A DNA stretch of 64,000 nt from Flagellimonas aequoris (GTDB taxonomy: Bacteria > Bacteroidota > Bacteroidia > Flavobacteriales > Flavobacteriaceae): the NCBI RefSeq assembly GCF_003584165.1, contig NZ_QXFJ01000023.1, positions 310,001-374,000 of the forward strand. The letters run 5' to 3'. A model generated the notes under the pieces. That model was given only the letters and a program-made list of their open reading frames with translations. It was not told the origin of the DNA and did not search any database. Positions 49,776-58,637 of the stretch are shown in pieces. The translations under genes were made by a program, and so were the position numbers. How positions within the stretch are numbered: the first letter of the stretch is position 1; each line of letters opens with the position of its first letter.

Positions 49776-50936
49776 TTATCTTTTGGAAAGCAAAATCGAC
49801 ACGGCGTTACCCCCAAAGCCTACGGCGTTAACCATAACTTTTTCAATGGTTTTTGGAAGTGCTTCGTAAGTGACGAACGGAATGGGTATGGGCCTCTGGT
49901 GGTTAAGCATCAAAACAGCCATTTCCAAGCTGAGCAAGCCAGAAGCTCCGAAGGTGTGACCTACTTTCCACTTATTGGTAGTCAAAAATGGTATTTTGTT
50001 ACAGAACACCTTTTGAATGGCGTTGAATTCTGATTCATCGCCTTTTATGGTACCTGGGGCATGCATCACCACGGCATCCACTTGGGAGGGATCAAGAGTA
50101 CCCAAGGCCATTTGCATGGAGTCTTGAAAACATTGGGCATCCGTACTTATGGACACGCTGTGCTCCAAAGGTTCTGTGGCATACCCAATACCTTCTATCA
50201 CGGCCAAGGCATTGGATTTATTGCCTTTTTCCAAACAGGCAAGTCCCGCAGCCTCGCCCAACACCATGGTGTTCCGGTTTTTATCCAAATCCATAGCTAA
50301 ACAGGGATAATCGCTTTTTTCTCTGGAATACACTTTTAATGCCTGCATTTGTGCAATCGTGAAAGGGGTCAGGGGTGCCTCACTGCCTCCCACCAAAAAC
50401 TTATCTGTCATGCCACTTTGGATCCATGCCACGGCATTCAATACTGCATGCAATGCCGTGGAACAGGTAATGGAATGTGAAATTTCGGGGCCTTTTGATT
50501 TTAAATCATGGGCAACCCAAGAGGAAATATTCCCCAAGGTTGTAGTGGGAGAGGAAAGTGTTGATGATTTTCCCTCATCCAAAAACGCTTTATGATATTT
50601 TTCAAAAAGGGAAGTGGCCCCTCGGGACGACCCTATGTTGATACCAAATTGGGAGCCTTCGGCCCAACCTGTATGGGCCACAGCCTTTCGGGCCGCATAA
50701 ATGGCAAACAGCACCGTATCGTCCAAATGCCTATACTTGGTATCGGACTGACGCAAATCCTCGATTTTTAGCTTGATGGATTCCGGTAATTGCGAAACCC
50801 AAACCTTTTGTTCCCCGATATTGGCCTCGGAGAAAAAATGTTCATTTTGGTTATAGGAATGCCAAACCTCGTCTTGGGTTTCTCCCAAAGCAGAAATCGA
50901 TGACAATGCAGTTATGGAAATGGGTTCTTTGAGCAT
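49776..50936 (-). CDS. Beta-ketoacyl-ACP synthase in the biotin cluster
   Basis: 386 aa, thiolase-fold KAS. Catalytic Cys in SITCSTALHAVLNA, His in VVMHAPGTIKGDESE and His in WKVGHTFGASGL give the Cys-His-His triad of elongating KAS I/II enzymes. The sequence is clearly divergent from FabF/FabB. It starts 9 bp after bioA on the same strand. No bioC, bioH, bioW or bioI gene is seen in the window, so this enzyme may help make the pimeloyl moiety. That is inference from context. Confidence 0.87.
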   Translation of the reverse strand: MLKEPISITALSSISALGETQDEVWHSYNQNEHFFSEANIGEQKVWVSQLPESIKLKIEDLRQSDTKYRHLDDTVLFAIYAARKAVAHTGWAEGSQFGINIGSSRGATSLFEKYHKAFLDEGKSSTLSSPTTTLGNISSWVAHDLKSKGPEISHSITCSTALHAVLNAVAWIQSGMTDKFLVGGSEAPLTPFTIAQMQALKVYSREKSDYPCLAMDLDKNRNTMVLGEAAGLACLEKGNKSNALAVIEGIGYATEPLEHSVSISTDAQCFQDSMQMALGTLDPSQVDAVVMHAPGTIKGDESEFNAIQKVFCNKIPFLTTNKWKVGHTFGASGLLSLEMAVLMLNHQRPIPIPFVTYEALPKTIEKVMVNAVGFGGNAVSILLSKR

Positions 50937-50945
50937 AACCTTGTT

Positions 50946-52241
50946 TTATACCAATCCAACAACAGACCTTATCGCACCATAAATCCGTTCCATTTGTGGT
51001 TTGGTGGTCACATAAGGGGCCAAAATGTAAATCGTGTTGCCCAGAGGCCTCAAGAAGACCCCTTGATCCATGAAGTGTTTAAAAAGTTTGTCCCTCAAAT
51101 TACCGTAACGCTCCATTTGCACATTAAGATCCAGGGCATAGATTACCCCCAATTGCCTTGTATTAGCCACTTGAGGATGGTTTCTTATTTCCTCATCAAA
51201 CGCGCTATGCCATTCCGAAATGTCTTTGATGTTCTGTTGAATGGCATCGGTCTGGAGCAGTTCCAAGGCTGCCAGAGCTGCGGCACAGGCCAGCGGATTC
51301 GCCGTGTAGGTATGTCCGTGGAACAAGCCTTTGGCCTTTTCATCACTATAAAAAGCCATGTACACCTCTTCTGTACACGTGGTCAACCCCATCGGAATCA
51401 GTCCTGCCGTAAGTGCCTTGGACAGACACATGATGTCGGGTTGGGTCTCCAAATATTCCGATGCAAAATTCTTGCCTGTCTTGCCAAAGCCCGTCATCAC
51501 CTCATCAGCGATCAACAGCACTCCGTTCGATTTGAGCAATGCGAGTATCTTTTCCAGACCTTCGGCATCGTGCATTTTCATGGCAGCGGCTCCTTGAACC
51601 AAAGGTTCGTAGATAAATCCGGCCAAGTTGTTGTTCTTCAATCGCTTCTTCAACTGGGCCAAAATGAAATCGATATTTTCCGGTGTTGGCACTGGGATCC
51701 GCTCCACTTCAATAAAAAAATCCTCGAACGGGCCATTGTAAACAGAAAGCCCCGAAACCGACATAGCACCAAAGGTGTCGCCATGAAATCCTTCTTCAAA
51801 AGCCAGCAATACATTGCGTTTTTGACCCTTGTTGAAATGGTACTGCAACGCCATTTTGATGCCCACTTCGGTAGCCGTGGAACCGTTGTCGGAAAAAAAC
51901 AGCTTTTGTTGATTCTTAGGTAGAATTTTGACGAGTTCCTCTGAAAGCCGCACGGCTGGCTCATGGGTAAAACCACTGAAAACCACCTGGTCCAAGCTTT
52001 GCATCTGTTCCATTACACTTTCCAGAATAAATGGGTTGCAATGCCCATACATGCACGTATACCATGATGAAATGCCATCTACATATTCCTTTCCATCCTC
52101 ATCATACAGCAAAGCGCCCTGGGCTTTTGTTATGCCCAACATTTCCGGATGGGTCTTATGCTGGGTCAGGGGGTGCCAAAGGTGTTTTTTATCCCTTTCC
52201 GACAATTTTTCCAGTGCTACGGAATCTCTCAAAACATTCAA
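50946..52241 (-). CDS. bioA: Adenosylmethionine-8-amino-7-oxononanoate aminotransferase
   Basis: 431 aa from a TTG at 52241. LWHPLTQHK, GISSWYTCMYGH, FSDNGSTATEVGIKMALQY, DEVMTGFGKTG and the PLP Lys in LSKALTAGLIPMG are BioA class-III transaminase hallmarks. It makes DAPA from KAPA using SAM. The frame opens further upstream to an ATG at 52307, but that region contains the 5' end of the divergent glycosyltransferase gene (start 52295) and a palindrome at 52261-52276. TTG 52205 is another option. Operon with the KAS gene. Confidence 0.93.
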   Translation of the reverse strand: MNVLRDSVALEKLSERDKKHLWHPLTQHKTHPEMLGITKAQGALLYDEDGKEYVDGISSWYTCMYGHCNPFILESVMEQMQSLDQVVFSGFTHEPAVRLSEELVKILPKNQQKLFFSDNGSTATEVGIKMALQYHFNKGQKRNVLLAFEEGFHGDTFGAMSVSGLSVYNGPFEDFFIEVERIPVPTPENIDFILAQLKKRLKNNNLAGFIYEPLVQGAAAMKMHDAEGLEKILALLKSNGVLLIADEVMTGFGKTGKNFASEYLETQPDIMCLSKALTAGLIPMGLTTCTEEVYMAFYSDEKAKGLFHGHTYTANPLACAAALAALELLQTDAIQQNIKDISEWHSAFDEEIRNHPQVANTRQLGVIYALDLNVQMERYGNLRDKLFKHFMDQGVFLRPLGNTIYILAPYVTTKPQMERIYGAIRSVVGLV

Positions 52242-52260
52242 TTTATCTATATTGCAAAGA

Positions 52261-52276
52261 TGATCATTAATGACCA
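52261..52276. promoter_or_regulatory. Palindrome between bioA and the glycosyltransferase gene
   Basis: TGATCATTAATGACCA is a 16-bp near-perfect palindrome (one mismatched pair) in the intergenic region of divergent genes. Could be an operator. Does not match the classical BirA box (TTGTAAACC...GGTTTACAA). Confidence 0.4.
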
Positions 52277-52294
52277 ATAAAACCGACCCAGACC

Positions 52295-53770
52295 ATGCAT
52301 AATCCATTTGTAATTCGAGACTATGAAGACCTGAATTGGAAACGGGTCCTTTTTATTTTGGTGTTGGTGGCCCTAATAATCCGGTTTCCATTCTTTTTTA
52401 GGGATTATGTGGATCGTGACGAAAGTACCTTCATCATCATGGGACAGTCATGGGCCGATGGGCATTTGCCCTATACCCAACTTTGGGACCTAAAACCGCC
52501 CGTCACCTTTTTGTTTTTTGCTTCGGTCATCAAAATATTTGGACAGAGCTTTATTGCGATACGATTGTTCGGTTCGTTGATGGTCGCCATCACTGCGTTG
52601 TTCACGTATGGCATTGCCTCAAATATCACTTCCAAAAAAATTGCTTTTTGGGTGGCCCTGTTCTGTGTGTTTTTCCAAAGTCTTTTTGGCAGTCTGCAGG
52701 GGGTGATGTCCGAACATATCTGTACCCTCTTCTTTGTGGCAGGAGTGTATCTGTTGTTCTGCAGACCACGCTGGTATTTGTTTTTGGTTTCGGGGCTTCT
52801 TTTTGGGTTATCCATCATGTCCAAATTGAACATGGCCTATCCCGTGTTTGTGGTGGGATTGTTTTTGTTGTGGGAAGGATTCAAACAACGAAAAATAGCT
52901 TCGACCATTGTAAATTTGGCCCTAATGGTCTTGGGCACTTTTTTGATTGTGTTGCTCACGGCGTTACCCTATTACCTTGAAGGAAATACGCAAATTTGGT
53001 GGCAATCCATTTTTAAGGCCCCTATGGCCTATTCCGAAGGAAAATTCCATTCACCACTGAAAACCATGCCTTTTTTGGTTGTAATCTTGGGTTTGCTCGC
53101 TGTTGGATTTAAAACCAACCTGATCGATTACAAGTCTAGGGGACTACAATTATTGACTGCGGTTACCCTTGGCATCCTGCTGTCCTTTATGCAGGCCGGA
53201 AAGGTGAACGGGCATTACTTGATCCAATTGTACCCCTTTATTTTGATTCCCATGGGCATGGCGGTTGCCAAACTTCCCCCGCTTCAGAAAAAATTTAGGC
53301 CTGTCATCATTGTATTGCTTCTTTTGATTCCGATGGAATCCTACTTGGAATATGCCAACATCATTTCCAACAAAATAAAAAAAGGGTCATTTTTTAATGG
53401 TGAAGGGGTAGATGTTCCCCGTTATATTACGGACCATCATCTGGAAACCGAAAACATTTTCTTTACCGAATACCATATTGGCTACTGGGTTTTAGGTGTA
53501 TCTCCACCCACAAAGGCTGCCACACATCCTAGCAATATTACCCGTGAAGAGTTGTTCCCTTATATGCAAAATCCAAGACAAACAGGAATGGAGGAACTGC
53601 GATACATTATGGAAACCATTCAGCCCAAAACCTTGGTGGCACGAAAAGGCAAGGAAATCTTCGATAAAAAATTATTGGAGTACAATGCCTATATCGATAC
53701 CTATTTGGCGGAACATTATACTTTAGTGGCAACGGTGGATCGTGGCCTTATTTATCAAAGGCTAAAATGA
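52295..53770 (+). CDS. GT-C family glycosyltransferase (PMT/ArnT-like) membrane protein
   Basis: 491 aa with about ten to twelve transmembrane helices. The first periplasmic loop has the acidic motif RDYVDRDESTF, the GT-C catalytic Asp pattern seen in PMT_2/ArnT proteins, and LPYTQLWDLKPPVTF follows. It would transfer a sugar from a polyprenyl-phosphate donor outside the inner membrane. It sits between bioA and bioD, on the opposite strand, and interrupts the biotin genes; its 3' end overlaps bioD by 9 bp. Confidence 0.87.
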   Translation: MHNPFVIRDYEDLNWKRVLFILVLVALIIRFPFFFRDYVDRDESTFIIMGQSWADGHLPYTQLWDLKPPVTFLFFASVIKIFGQSFIAIRLFGSLMVAITALFTYGIASNITSKKIAFWVALFCVFFQSLFGSLQGVMSEHICTLFFVAGVYLLFCRPRWYLFLVSGLLFGLSIMSKLNMAYPVFVVGLFLLWEGFKQRKIASTIVNLALMVLGTFLIVLLTALPYYLEGNTQIWWQSIFKAPMAYSEGKFHSPLKTMPFLVVILGLLAVGFKTNLIDYKSRGLQLLTAVTLGILLSFMQAGKVNGHYLIQLYPFILIPMGMAVAKLPPLQKKFRPVIIVLLLLIPMESYLEYANIISNKIKKGSFFNGEGVDVPRYITDHHLETENIFFTEYHIGYWVLGVSPPTKAATHPSNITREELFPYMQNPRQTGMEELRYIMETIQPKTLVARKGKEIFDKKLLEYNAYIDTYLAEHYTLVATVDRGLIYQRLK

Positions 53771-54376
53771 TAACAGTGCTTCGTGAAATGCTGCAGCGTA
53801 CTTTTTGACTACTTCTTTGTTAAACTTTTTCTCCTCATTGATTCGGCCTAAAAAGACAGCACCGGTTTTTTTCAGGATGATTTCCTCGGTCGTAGGATGT
53901 TCGTTACCGCTGAAAATGATTCCGATCGCGACGCCTTTCTGTTGCAATTTTTCAATGGTCAATAAGGTGTGGTTGATGCTCCCCAGATAATGTCTAGACA
54001 CGACGATTACTTTGTAATCGGGTTGGATCAGATCATAAATGGTATCGGTCTTGTTCAAAGGTACCAACAATCCACCTGCACCTTCGATTACCAAATCGTT
54101 CTTTGTGGTTGGTGGCACAATTTTATCCAACTGAATGGAAATACCATCAATGTCCGCAGCGGCGTGCGGGCTCATGGGCGTGTTCAAAGCGTAGCTATTG
54201 GGATGTATCACCGTACGATCATTGGATATCAAGGCTTCAATTTTATGGCTATCAGAGTGATTAAGATCTCCTGCTTGTATGGGTTTCCAATAATCCGCTG
54301 CAAGGGCTTCCACCACAATGGCGGAGGCTACGGTTTTACCTACTTCAGTTGAAATTCCCGTTATAAAAAATGTCAT
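53762..54376 (-). CDS. bioD: Dethiobiotin synthetase
   Basis: 204 aa from the ATG at 54376, chosen because it gives the family N-terminus MTFFITGISTEVGKT with the P-loop (GISTEVGKT) and overlaps the DUF2007 stop as ATGA. YWKPIQAGDL and VIEGAGGLLVPLN are BioD blocks. It carboxylates DAPA with ATP to form dethiobiotin. It is slightly shorter than E. coli BioD (225 aa), normal for the family. Confidence 0.95.
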   Translation of the reverse strand: MTFFITGISTEVGKTVASAIVVEALAADYWKPIQAGDLNHSDSHKIEALISNDRTVIHPNSYALNTPMSPHAAADIDGISIQLDKIVPPTTKNDLVIEGAGGLLVPLNKTDTIYDLIQPDYKVIVVSRHYLGSINHTLLTIEKLQQKGVAIGIIFSGNEHPTTEEIILKKTGAVFLGRINEEKKFNKEVVKKYAAAFHEALLSF

Positions 54377-54759
54377 CTTGGGTATTTTATGATAAAATTG
54401 CACTGCATACATTTATACTTCCTCGGTTCGAAAAAAGGAAATAGCTTAAAGAAAATCGTATTTCTTGAGTAGTAAATTTCAGATTTTGCGGCCTTACAGT
54501 TTGGACAAAGGATGGGGTTACCAAAATCGTCCGAAGCATATCTCCTCACCTCATCATAAATTTGCTTAGCCACTTCCTTATCGGCAGAATATACCTGAAG
54601 TTTTACGCCACCAATGGCAGTACTGATCAGTGGGTCAGAGTTGATGGTCGCTTCATCACGAAGAAAAACAGCAATCCCTTCTGATTCCAGCTTTCCTTTG
54701 ATGATAAGGGCATCCGCAGGAAATTCAAAAGTGGCCAATGTGTAAAACTTGGTCTTCAT
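54373..54759 (-). CDS. DUF2007 protein with zinc ribbon, coupled inside the biotin operon
   Basis: 128 aa from the ATG at 54759. Residues 1-75 are DUF2007 (TKFYTLATFEFPADALIIKG, ISTAIGGVKLQVYSADKEVA), a small ferredoxin-like domain described as a putative signal-transducing fold. The C-terminus adds CPNC and CMQC, a zinc ribbon, and a basic/aromatic tail (FKLFPFFEPRKYK). Its start overlaps the bioF stop (ATGA, 54756-54759) and its stop overlaps the bioD start (ATGA, 54373-54376). Function unknown. The tight coupling suggests either a role linked to biotin synthesis or a hitch-hiker. Confidence 0.82.
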   Translation of the reverse strand: MKTKFYTLATFEFPADALIIKGKLESEGIAVFLRDEATINSDPLISTAIGGVKLQVYSADKEVAKQIYDEVRRYASDDFGNPILCPNCKAAKSEIYYSRNTIFFKLFPFFEPRKYKCMQCNFIIKYPR

Positions 54760-55910
54760 CCTTCCATAAGGTTTTTCAACAGGGACAAAATTCGTGAAAT
54801 TTCTTCTTTTGTATTGAAGGCATGCAAGCAAAACCGCAAACGTTCGCCTCCTTCCTTAACCGTTGGGGAAAGGATGGGTTTTACATCAAACCCTTGTAAT
54901 TGTAACTCCCGGGCCATGTGCTTCACTTTTGTGTTTCCTGGTATAATGGCACAATGAATGGCCGAATTACTTTGGATAAACCTTTCAGAAAGCTGTAATC
55001 GTACTGATTCAGATTTAAAAAAACTGATATTCTCCTGTAAAGATTGAATTACGGGTTCACCCTGCTCTTTTAAATACTGATACGCGGACAAAACGCTGAC
55101 TACCGCGTGGGGGGAAAGGGCCGTGGTATAAATAAAACTTCTTGAAAAATTGACTAGGTACTCTTTCAAGGGTTGGCTTCCAAGAATTGCGGCCCCATGA
55201 CACCCGATGGCCTTGCCGAAGGTAATGAGCCTTGCAAAGACCTCATTTTGGAGTCCCAATTGGGAAACCAAGTCCCTTCCTTGTCCAAAAATGCCTGTGG
55301 CATGCGCCTCATCAACCACTAGAAAACAATTCTGTTCCTTGCACAAAATGGCCAGTGATCGTAAATCCGGGGAATCTCCGTCCATGGAAAAAATGGATTC
55401 TGTGACCACATAGATTTCCAATTCACTTCTCGACTGCGCTCGAAATGCCTTTATTTTTTGCTCTAAATCCTGAAGGTCATTGTGGGCGAACTTATAACTT
55501 TTGGCATGTCCCATTTGAATACCGTCCCGAATGCTGGCATGTGCCAACTCATCATATAGCACAATATCGCTACGTTGGGGAACGGATGAGAAAAAACCAA
55601 TATTGGCATCGTATCCCGAATTGAAGACCAATGCCGATTCTGAACCATGATGCCTGGTCAAAAAATCCTCTAGCTGATTATACAGTTTATGGTTCCCTGT
55701 CAACAATCTAGACCCTGTGGCACCGTTCTTTGGGGAAACATTCTTCACTAACCGCAATGCCTTTTTGGAAATTTCTTCGTTTCTGGCCAATCCCAAATAG
55801 TCATTGGATGAAAAATCAATCAAATCGCGCTGTGCCGGCAAAAAACGCAATGCATTCCCAACCTCTCTTTCGGCCAATTTGGATTGTAACTTTTTGGGCA
55901 GTTTCTCCAT
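54756..55910 (-). CDS. bioF: 8-amino-7-oxononanoate synthase
   Basis: 384 aa. PLP enzyme that condenses pimeloyl-thioester with alanine. SSNDYLGLARNEE, GATGSRLLTGNHKLYNQLE, HASIRDGIQMGHAKSYKFAH, VVDEAHATGIFGQ and the PLP Lys in TFGKAIGCHGAAIL. Residues about 156-162 (FRAQSRS) are encoded by a copy of the flavobacterial repeat core (55429-55446), which is tolerated in frame in a loop. First gene of the bioF-DUF2007-bioD operon, divergent from the M61 peptidase. Confidence 0.96.
   Translation of the reverse strand: MEKLPKKLQSKLAEREVGNALRFLPAQRDLIDFSSNDYLGLARNEEISKKALRLVKNVSPKNGATGSRLLTGNHKLYNQLEDFLTRHHGSESALVFNSGYDANIGFFSSVPQRSDIVLYDELAHASIRDGIQMGHAKSYKFAHNDLQDLEQKIKAFRAQSRSELEIYVVTESIFSMDGDSPDLRSLAILCKEQNCFLVVDEAHATGIFGQGRDLVSQLGLQNEVFARLITFGKAIGCHGAAILGSQPLKEYLVNFSRSFIYTTALSPHAVVSVLSAYQYLKEQGEPVIQSLQENISFFKSESVRLQLSERFIQSNSAIHCAIIPGNTKVKHMARELQLQGFDVKPILSPTVKEGGERLRFCLHAFNTKEEISRILSLLKNLMEG
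55429..55446. repeat. Repeat core inside bioF
   Basis: TTCTCGACTGCGCTCGAA, 18 bp identical (inverted orientation) to the core of the intergenic repeat at 23881-23953. Found in the middle of a coding region, in frame. Confidence 0.75.
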
Positions 55911-55928
55911 AAAGCAAATGTAGTACTT

Positions 55929-55944
55929 ACAGTTTTTAAACTGT
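55929..55944. promoter_or_regulatory. Palindrome between bioF and the M61 peptidase gene
   Basis: ACAGTTTTTAAACTGT, arms ACAGTTT/AAACTGT around TT. Sits in the 63-bp divergent gap, close to both starts. A candidate operator, perhaps for bioF; not the classical BirA consensus. Confidence 0.4.
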
Positions 55945-55973
55945 ATCTTAGTCCTTCTTAAACCTTACTGAAA

Positions 55974-57770
55974 ATGAAATTCACTTTCTCTCTTGTCTCT
56001 CTATTCTTTTGTTTTTTACTGAGCGCACAGACCAACTCGTATACCATTTCCTTTGAAAATGCGGTACACCACGAAGCCGTAATTGATGCCACTTTCCCAG
56101 ACCTGAAATCGGAAACGGTGGCCTTTCGTATGAGCAGGAGCTCTCCTGGCCGGTATGCTTTGCACGAATTCGCCAAAAATGTATACGGTTTCAAGGCTAC
56201 GGACAGTAAAGGCAATGCATTGAAAGTGACCCGCCCCAACCCTTACGAGTGGTTGGTTTCCGGTCATGACGGTACCATCAAGATCGAATACATTTTGTTC
56301 GCCAACAGGGGCGGGGGTACTTACTCACAGGTTGACGAAACCCATGCCCATTTGAACATTCCGGCTACATTCATGTTCGCTCCGGCATTGAGCGACCGTA
56401 AAATTGAGGTCACCTTTGATGTTCGGGAAGACCTGGATTGGAAAGTAGCTACGCAATTGCCTTTGGTTTCCGGCACAACATATTCGGCTCCTAACCTGTG
56501 CTATTTTATGGATAGCCCCACAGAGATCAGTAATTATATGCTTCGTTCTTTTGAGGTGGATGGAAAAACCATCAATCTGGCATTACACCATAATGGAACG
56601 GAGGAAGAAGTGAACACCTATTTTGAAAAAGTGAAAAAAGTGGTCCTTGCCGAGAAGGAGGTATATGGCGAGCTCCCTGATTATGATTATGGCAACTATA
56701 CTTTTTTGGCCTGTTACATTCCCAACGCCTCGGGCGATGGCATGGAACACCGCAATTCTACCATTGTCACCAGTACCCGTAGCTTGGCCGATGGTGGCAT
56801 GGATGGCAATATTGGTACTATTTCCCATGAATATTTTCACTCATGGAATGTGGAACGCATCCGACCCAAATCGTTGGAGCCCTTTGATTTTGAAGCGGCC
56901 AACATGAGTGGCGAACTTTGGTTTGCCGAGGGTTTTACCAGTTACTATACCGGATTGATCTTGTGTAGGGCCGGACTGATCACGCCCAAGGAATACGTGG
57001 AAGGCTTGGCAGGCACCTTCAATTATGTGTGGAATTCCCCTGCCCGACAATTTTTCAATGTGATTGAAATGAGCTATCAGGCACCATTTGTGGATGCTGC
57101 TACCTCGGTAGATCCCGTAAACAGGGAAAACACTTTTATTTCTTACTATTCCTACGGAAGTGTATTGGGACTGGCATTGGATCTTTCCCTTCGGGAAAAA
57201 GGCCTTAATTTGGATGATTTCATGAAGTCTGTTTGGGTAAAATACGGAAAGACCGAAATTCCCTATACCCTCGAAAATTTGCAGGCGGCATTGGTTGAAT
57301 TTGCAGGCAAATCCTTCGGTGATGATTTTTTCAACAATTATGTGTACCAAAGCAATATGCCCGATTACACTCCATGGTTGAACGCTGCCGGGGTACTTTT
57401 GGAACAACCGATGAATGAGCCTTATTTTGGGGCATACGTCTCCATTGATGCCGAAGGTTCACAAGCCACGATTTTGAGGAACACCAAAATAGGAAGCCCT
57501 GCCTATAAAGCGGGATTGGACCACGGTGACATTATCCTGAACATTAATGACGCCCCTTTAAATACAGATCAAAAATTTGAGGATTACCTGAGCCAATTTG
57601 AAATGGGAGTTCCCTTGAAAGTAAATTTTACAAGGTTTGACATACCAAAAACCACTACCATTGTCCTGGAACCCAACCCAGATTATTCGTTCAGTTTGAT
57701 GGAGGACAAGGAGCAAAAACCATCCAAAAAGATGTTGGAACATCGCAAGGACTGGCTCAAAGTGGAGTAG
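55974..57770 (+). CDS. M61-family peptidase with PDZ domain
   Basis: 598 aa. Signal peptide (residues 1-20). Beta-sandwich N-terminal domain, catalytic domain with zinc motif SHEYFHSWNVERIRP (HExxH) and downstream Glu in ELWFAEGFTSYYTG, and a C-terminal PDZ domain (about 480-570: KIGSPAYKAGLDHGDIILNI). This is the glycyl-aminopeptidase (M61) architecture. Periplasmic by its signal peptide. It abuts the GNAT gene with no gap. Confidence 0.93.
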   Translation: MKFTFSLVSLFFCFLLSAQTNSYTISFENAVHHEAVIDATFPDLKSETVAFRMSRSSPGRYALHEFAKNVYGFKATDSKGNALKVTRPNPYEWLVSGHDGTIKIEYILFANRGGGTYSQVDETHAHLNIPATFMFAPALSDRKIEVTFDVREDLDWKVATQLPLVSGTTYSAPNLCYFMDSPTEISNYMLRSFEVDGKTINLALHHNGTEEEVNTYFEKVKKVVLAEKEVYGELPDYDYGNYTFLACYIPNASGDGMEHRNSTIVTSTRSLADGGMDGNIGTISHEYFHSWNVERIRPKSLEPFDFEAANMSGELWFAEGFTSYYTGLILCRAGLITPKEYVEGLAGTFNYVWNSPARQFFNVIEMSYQAPFVDAATSVDPVNRENTFISYYSYGSVLGLALDLSLREKGLNLDDFMKSVWVKYGKTEIPYTLENLQAALVEFAGKSFGDDFFNNYVYQSNMPDYTPWLNAAGVLLEQPMNEPYFGAYVSIDAEGSQATILRNTKIGSPAYKAGLDHGDIILNINDAPLNTDQKFEDYLSQFEMGVPLKVNFTRFDIPKTTTIVLEPNPDYSFSLMEDKEQKPSKKMLEHRKDWLKVE

Positions 57771-58301
57771 ATGATCTTCTATAAGCAGGCATCAACCTTG
57801 GAGGAGTTGGAACAGATTCTGGCCCTTCAACAACAAAATTTACCTAAAAATATTTCCTCCGAAGAACGGGAAAAGGAAGGCTTTGTCACTGTAGAACACA
57901 CCATGGATATCCTGAAGGCCATGAACGATGTCTGCGGACATATCATCGCTGTTGAAGATAATCAAGTTGTGGGTTATGCCCTTTGTATGCATCCCAAATT
58001 TGCCGATGAAATTGAAGTGCTCAGACCTATGTTCGAGGAAATCAACAAGGTGGTCAAAAGCCAAAATGGATATATGGCGATGGGGCAGGTCTGTGTAGCT
58101 AAAAGCCATCGGGGAAGGGGAGTATTCCGCAATTTGTACCTTACCATGAAAGAAAAGCTCCCAGCAGGTTTTGATACCATTATCACTGAAGTGGATGGTA
58201 AAAACACAAGGTCTTTGGCGGCACATGCTACCATTGGATTCAAAACAATCAAAATCTATCCTTCTGGGGAAAAGGAATGGCATCTGATCGTTTTACAATA
58301 A
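57771..58301 (+). CDS. GNAT-family N-acetyltransferase
   Basis: 176 aa. The acetyl-CoA-binding motif is VCVAKSHRGRGVFRNLYLTM (Q/RxxGxG/A-type loop), with AHATIGFKTIKIYPSGEKEW as the C-terminal strand. Acetyl acceptor unknown. Its ATG directly follows the TAG of the M61 gene, so translation is probably coupled. Confidence 0.88.
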   Translation: MIFYKQASTLEELEQILALQQQNLPKNISSEEREKEGFVTVEHTMDILKAMNDVCGHIIAVEDNQVVGYALCMHPKFADEIEVLRPMFEEINKVVKSQNGYMAMGQVCVAKSHRGRGVFRNLYLTMKEKLPAGFDTIITEVDGKNTRSLAAHATIGFKTIKIYPSGEKEWHLIVLQ

Positions 58302-58328
58302 AAAAGCCGCTCCAAGGAGCGGCTTTTT
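58301..58328. terminator. Bidirectional terminator between the GNAT gene and atpC
   Basis: AAAAAGCCGCTCC / GGAGCGGCTTTTT stem with an AA centre, flanked by T runs on either strand, serving both converging transcripts. Confidence 0.9.
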
Positions 58329-58351
58329 TGTGTGAATGAATTCATTTTGTT

Positions 58352-58630
58352 TTAGTCGGCCAGCACAATGATCTTGTTGTCCTTCATTTCAACGGTACCG
58401 CTGTTGATCGCCAAGATGGTCTCTCCATTGCTTCCCTTTGAAAATTTGTCCTGAAAGGCTTCATCAATGGTGATATTGCCTTTTACCTTCACATTGCCTT
58501 CCTGCAAAAGGGATACGATCGCTGCGTGGTTTTCCAACATCTGGAATTCCCCATCAACCCCAGGTACGGTAACCGAGGTTACTTCCCCTGCGAACAATGT
58601 GGCTTCCGGTGATACGATTTCTAAGTACAT
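58352..58630 (-). CDS. atpC: ATP synthase epsilon subunit
   Basis: 92 aa, short form. YLEIVSPEATLFAGEVTSVTV, PGVDGEFQMLENHAAIVSLL and the C-terminal strand VEMKDNKIIVLAD fit the beta-sandwich domain; the C-terminal helical hairpin of long epsilon subunits is absent, common in Bacteroidota. It follows atpD after an 83-bp gap holding a dispersed repeat. The other ATP synthase genes are not in the window. Confidence 0.95.
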   Translation of the reverse strand: MYLEIVSPEATLFAGEVTSVTVPGVDGEFQMLENHAAIVSLLQEGNVKVKGNITIDEAFQDKFSKGSNGETILAINSGTVEMKDNKIIVLAD

Positions 58631-58637
58631 ATTCTCT

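Noticed and set aside
50994..51923. 309-aa plus-strand frame across bioA
   Set aside because: Antisense shadow of bioA, no recognisable domain, and Gln/His/Cys-rich composition typical of complementary-strand frames.
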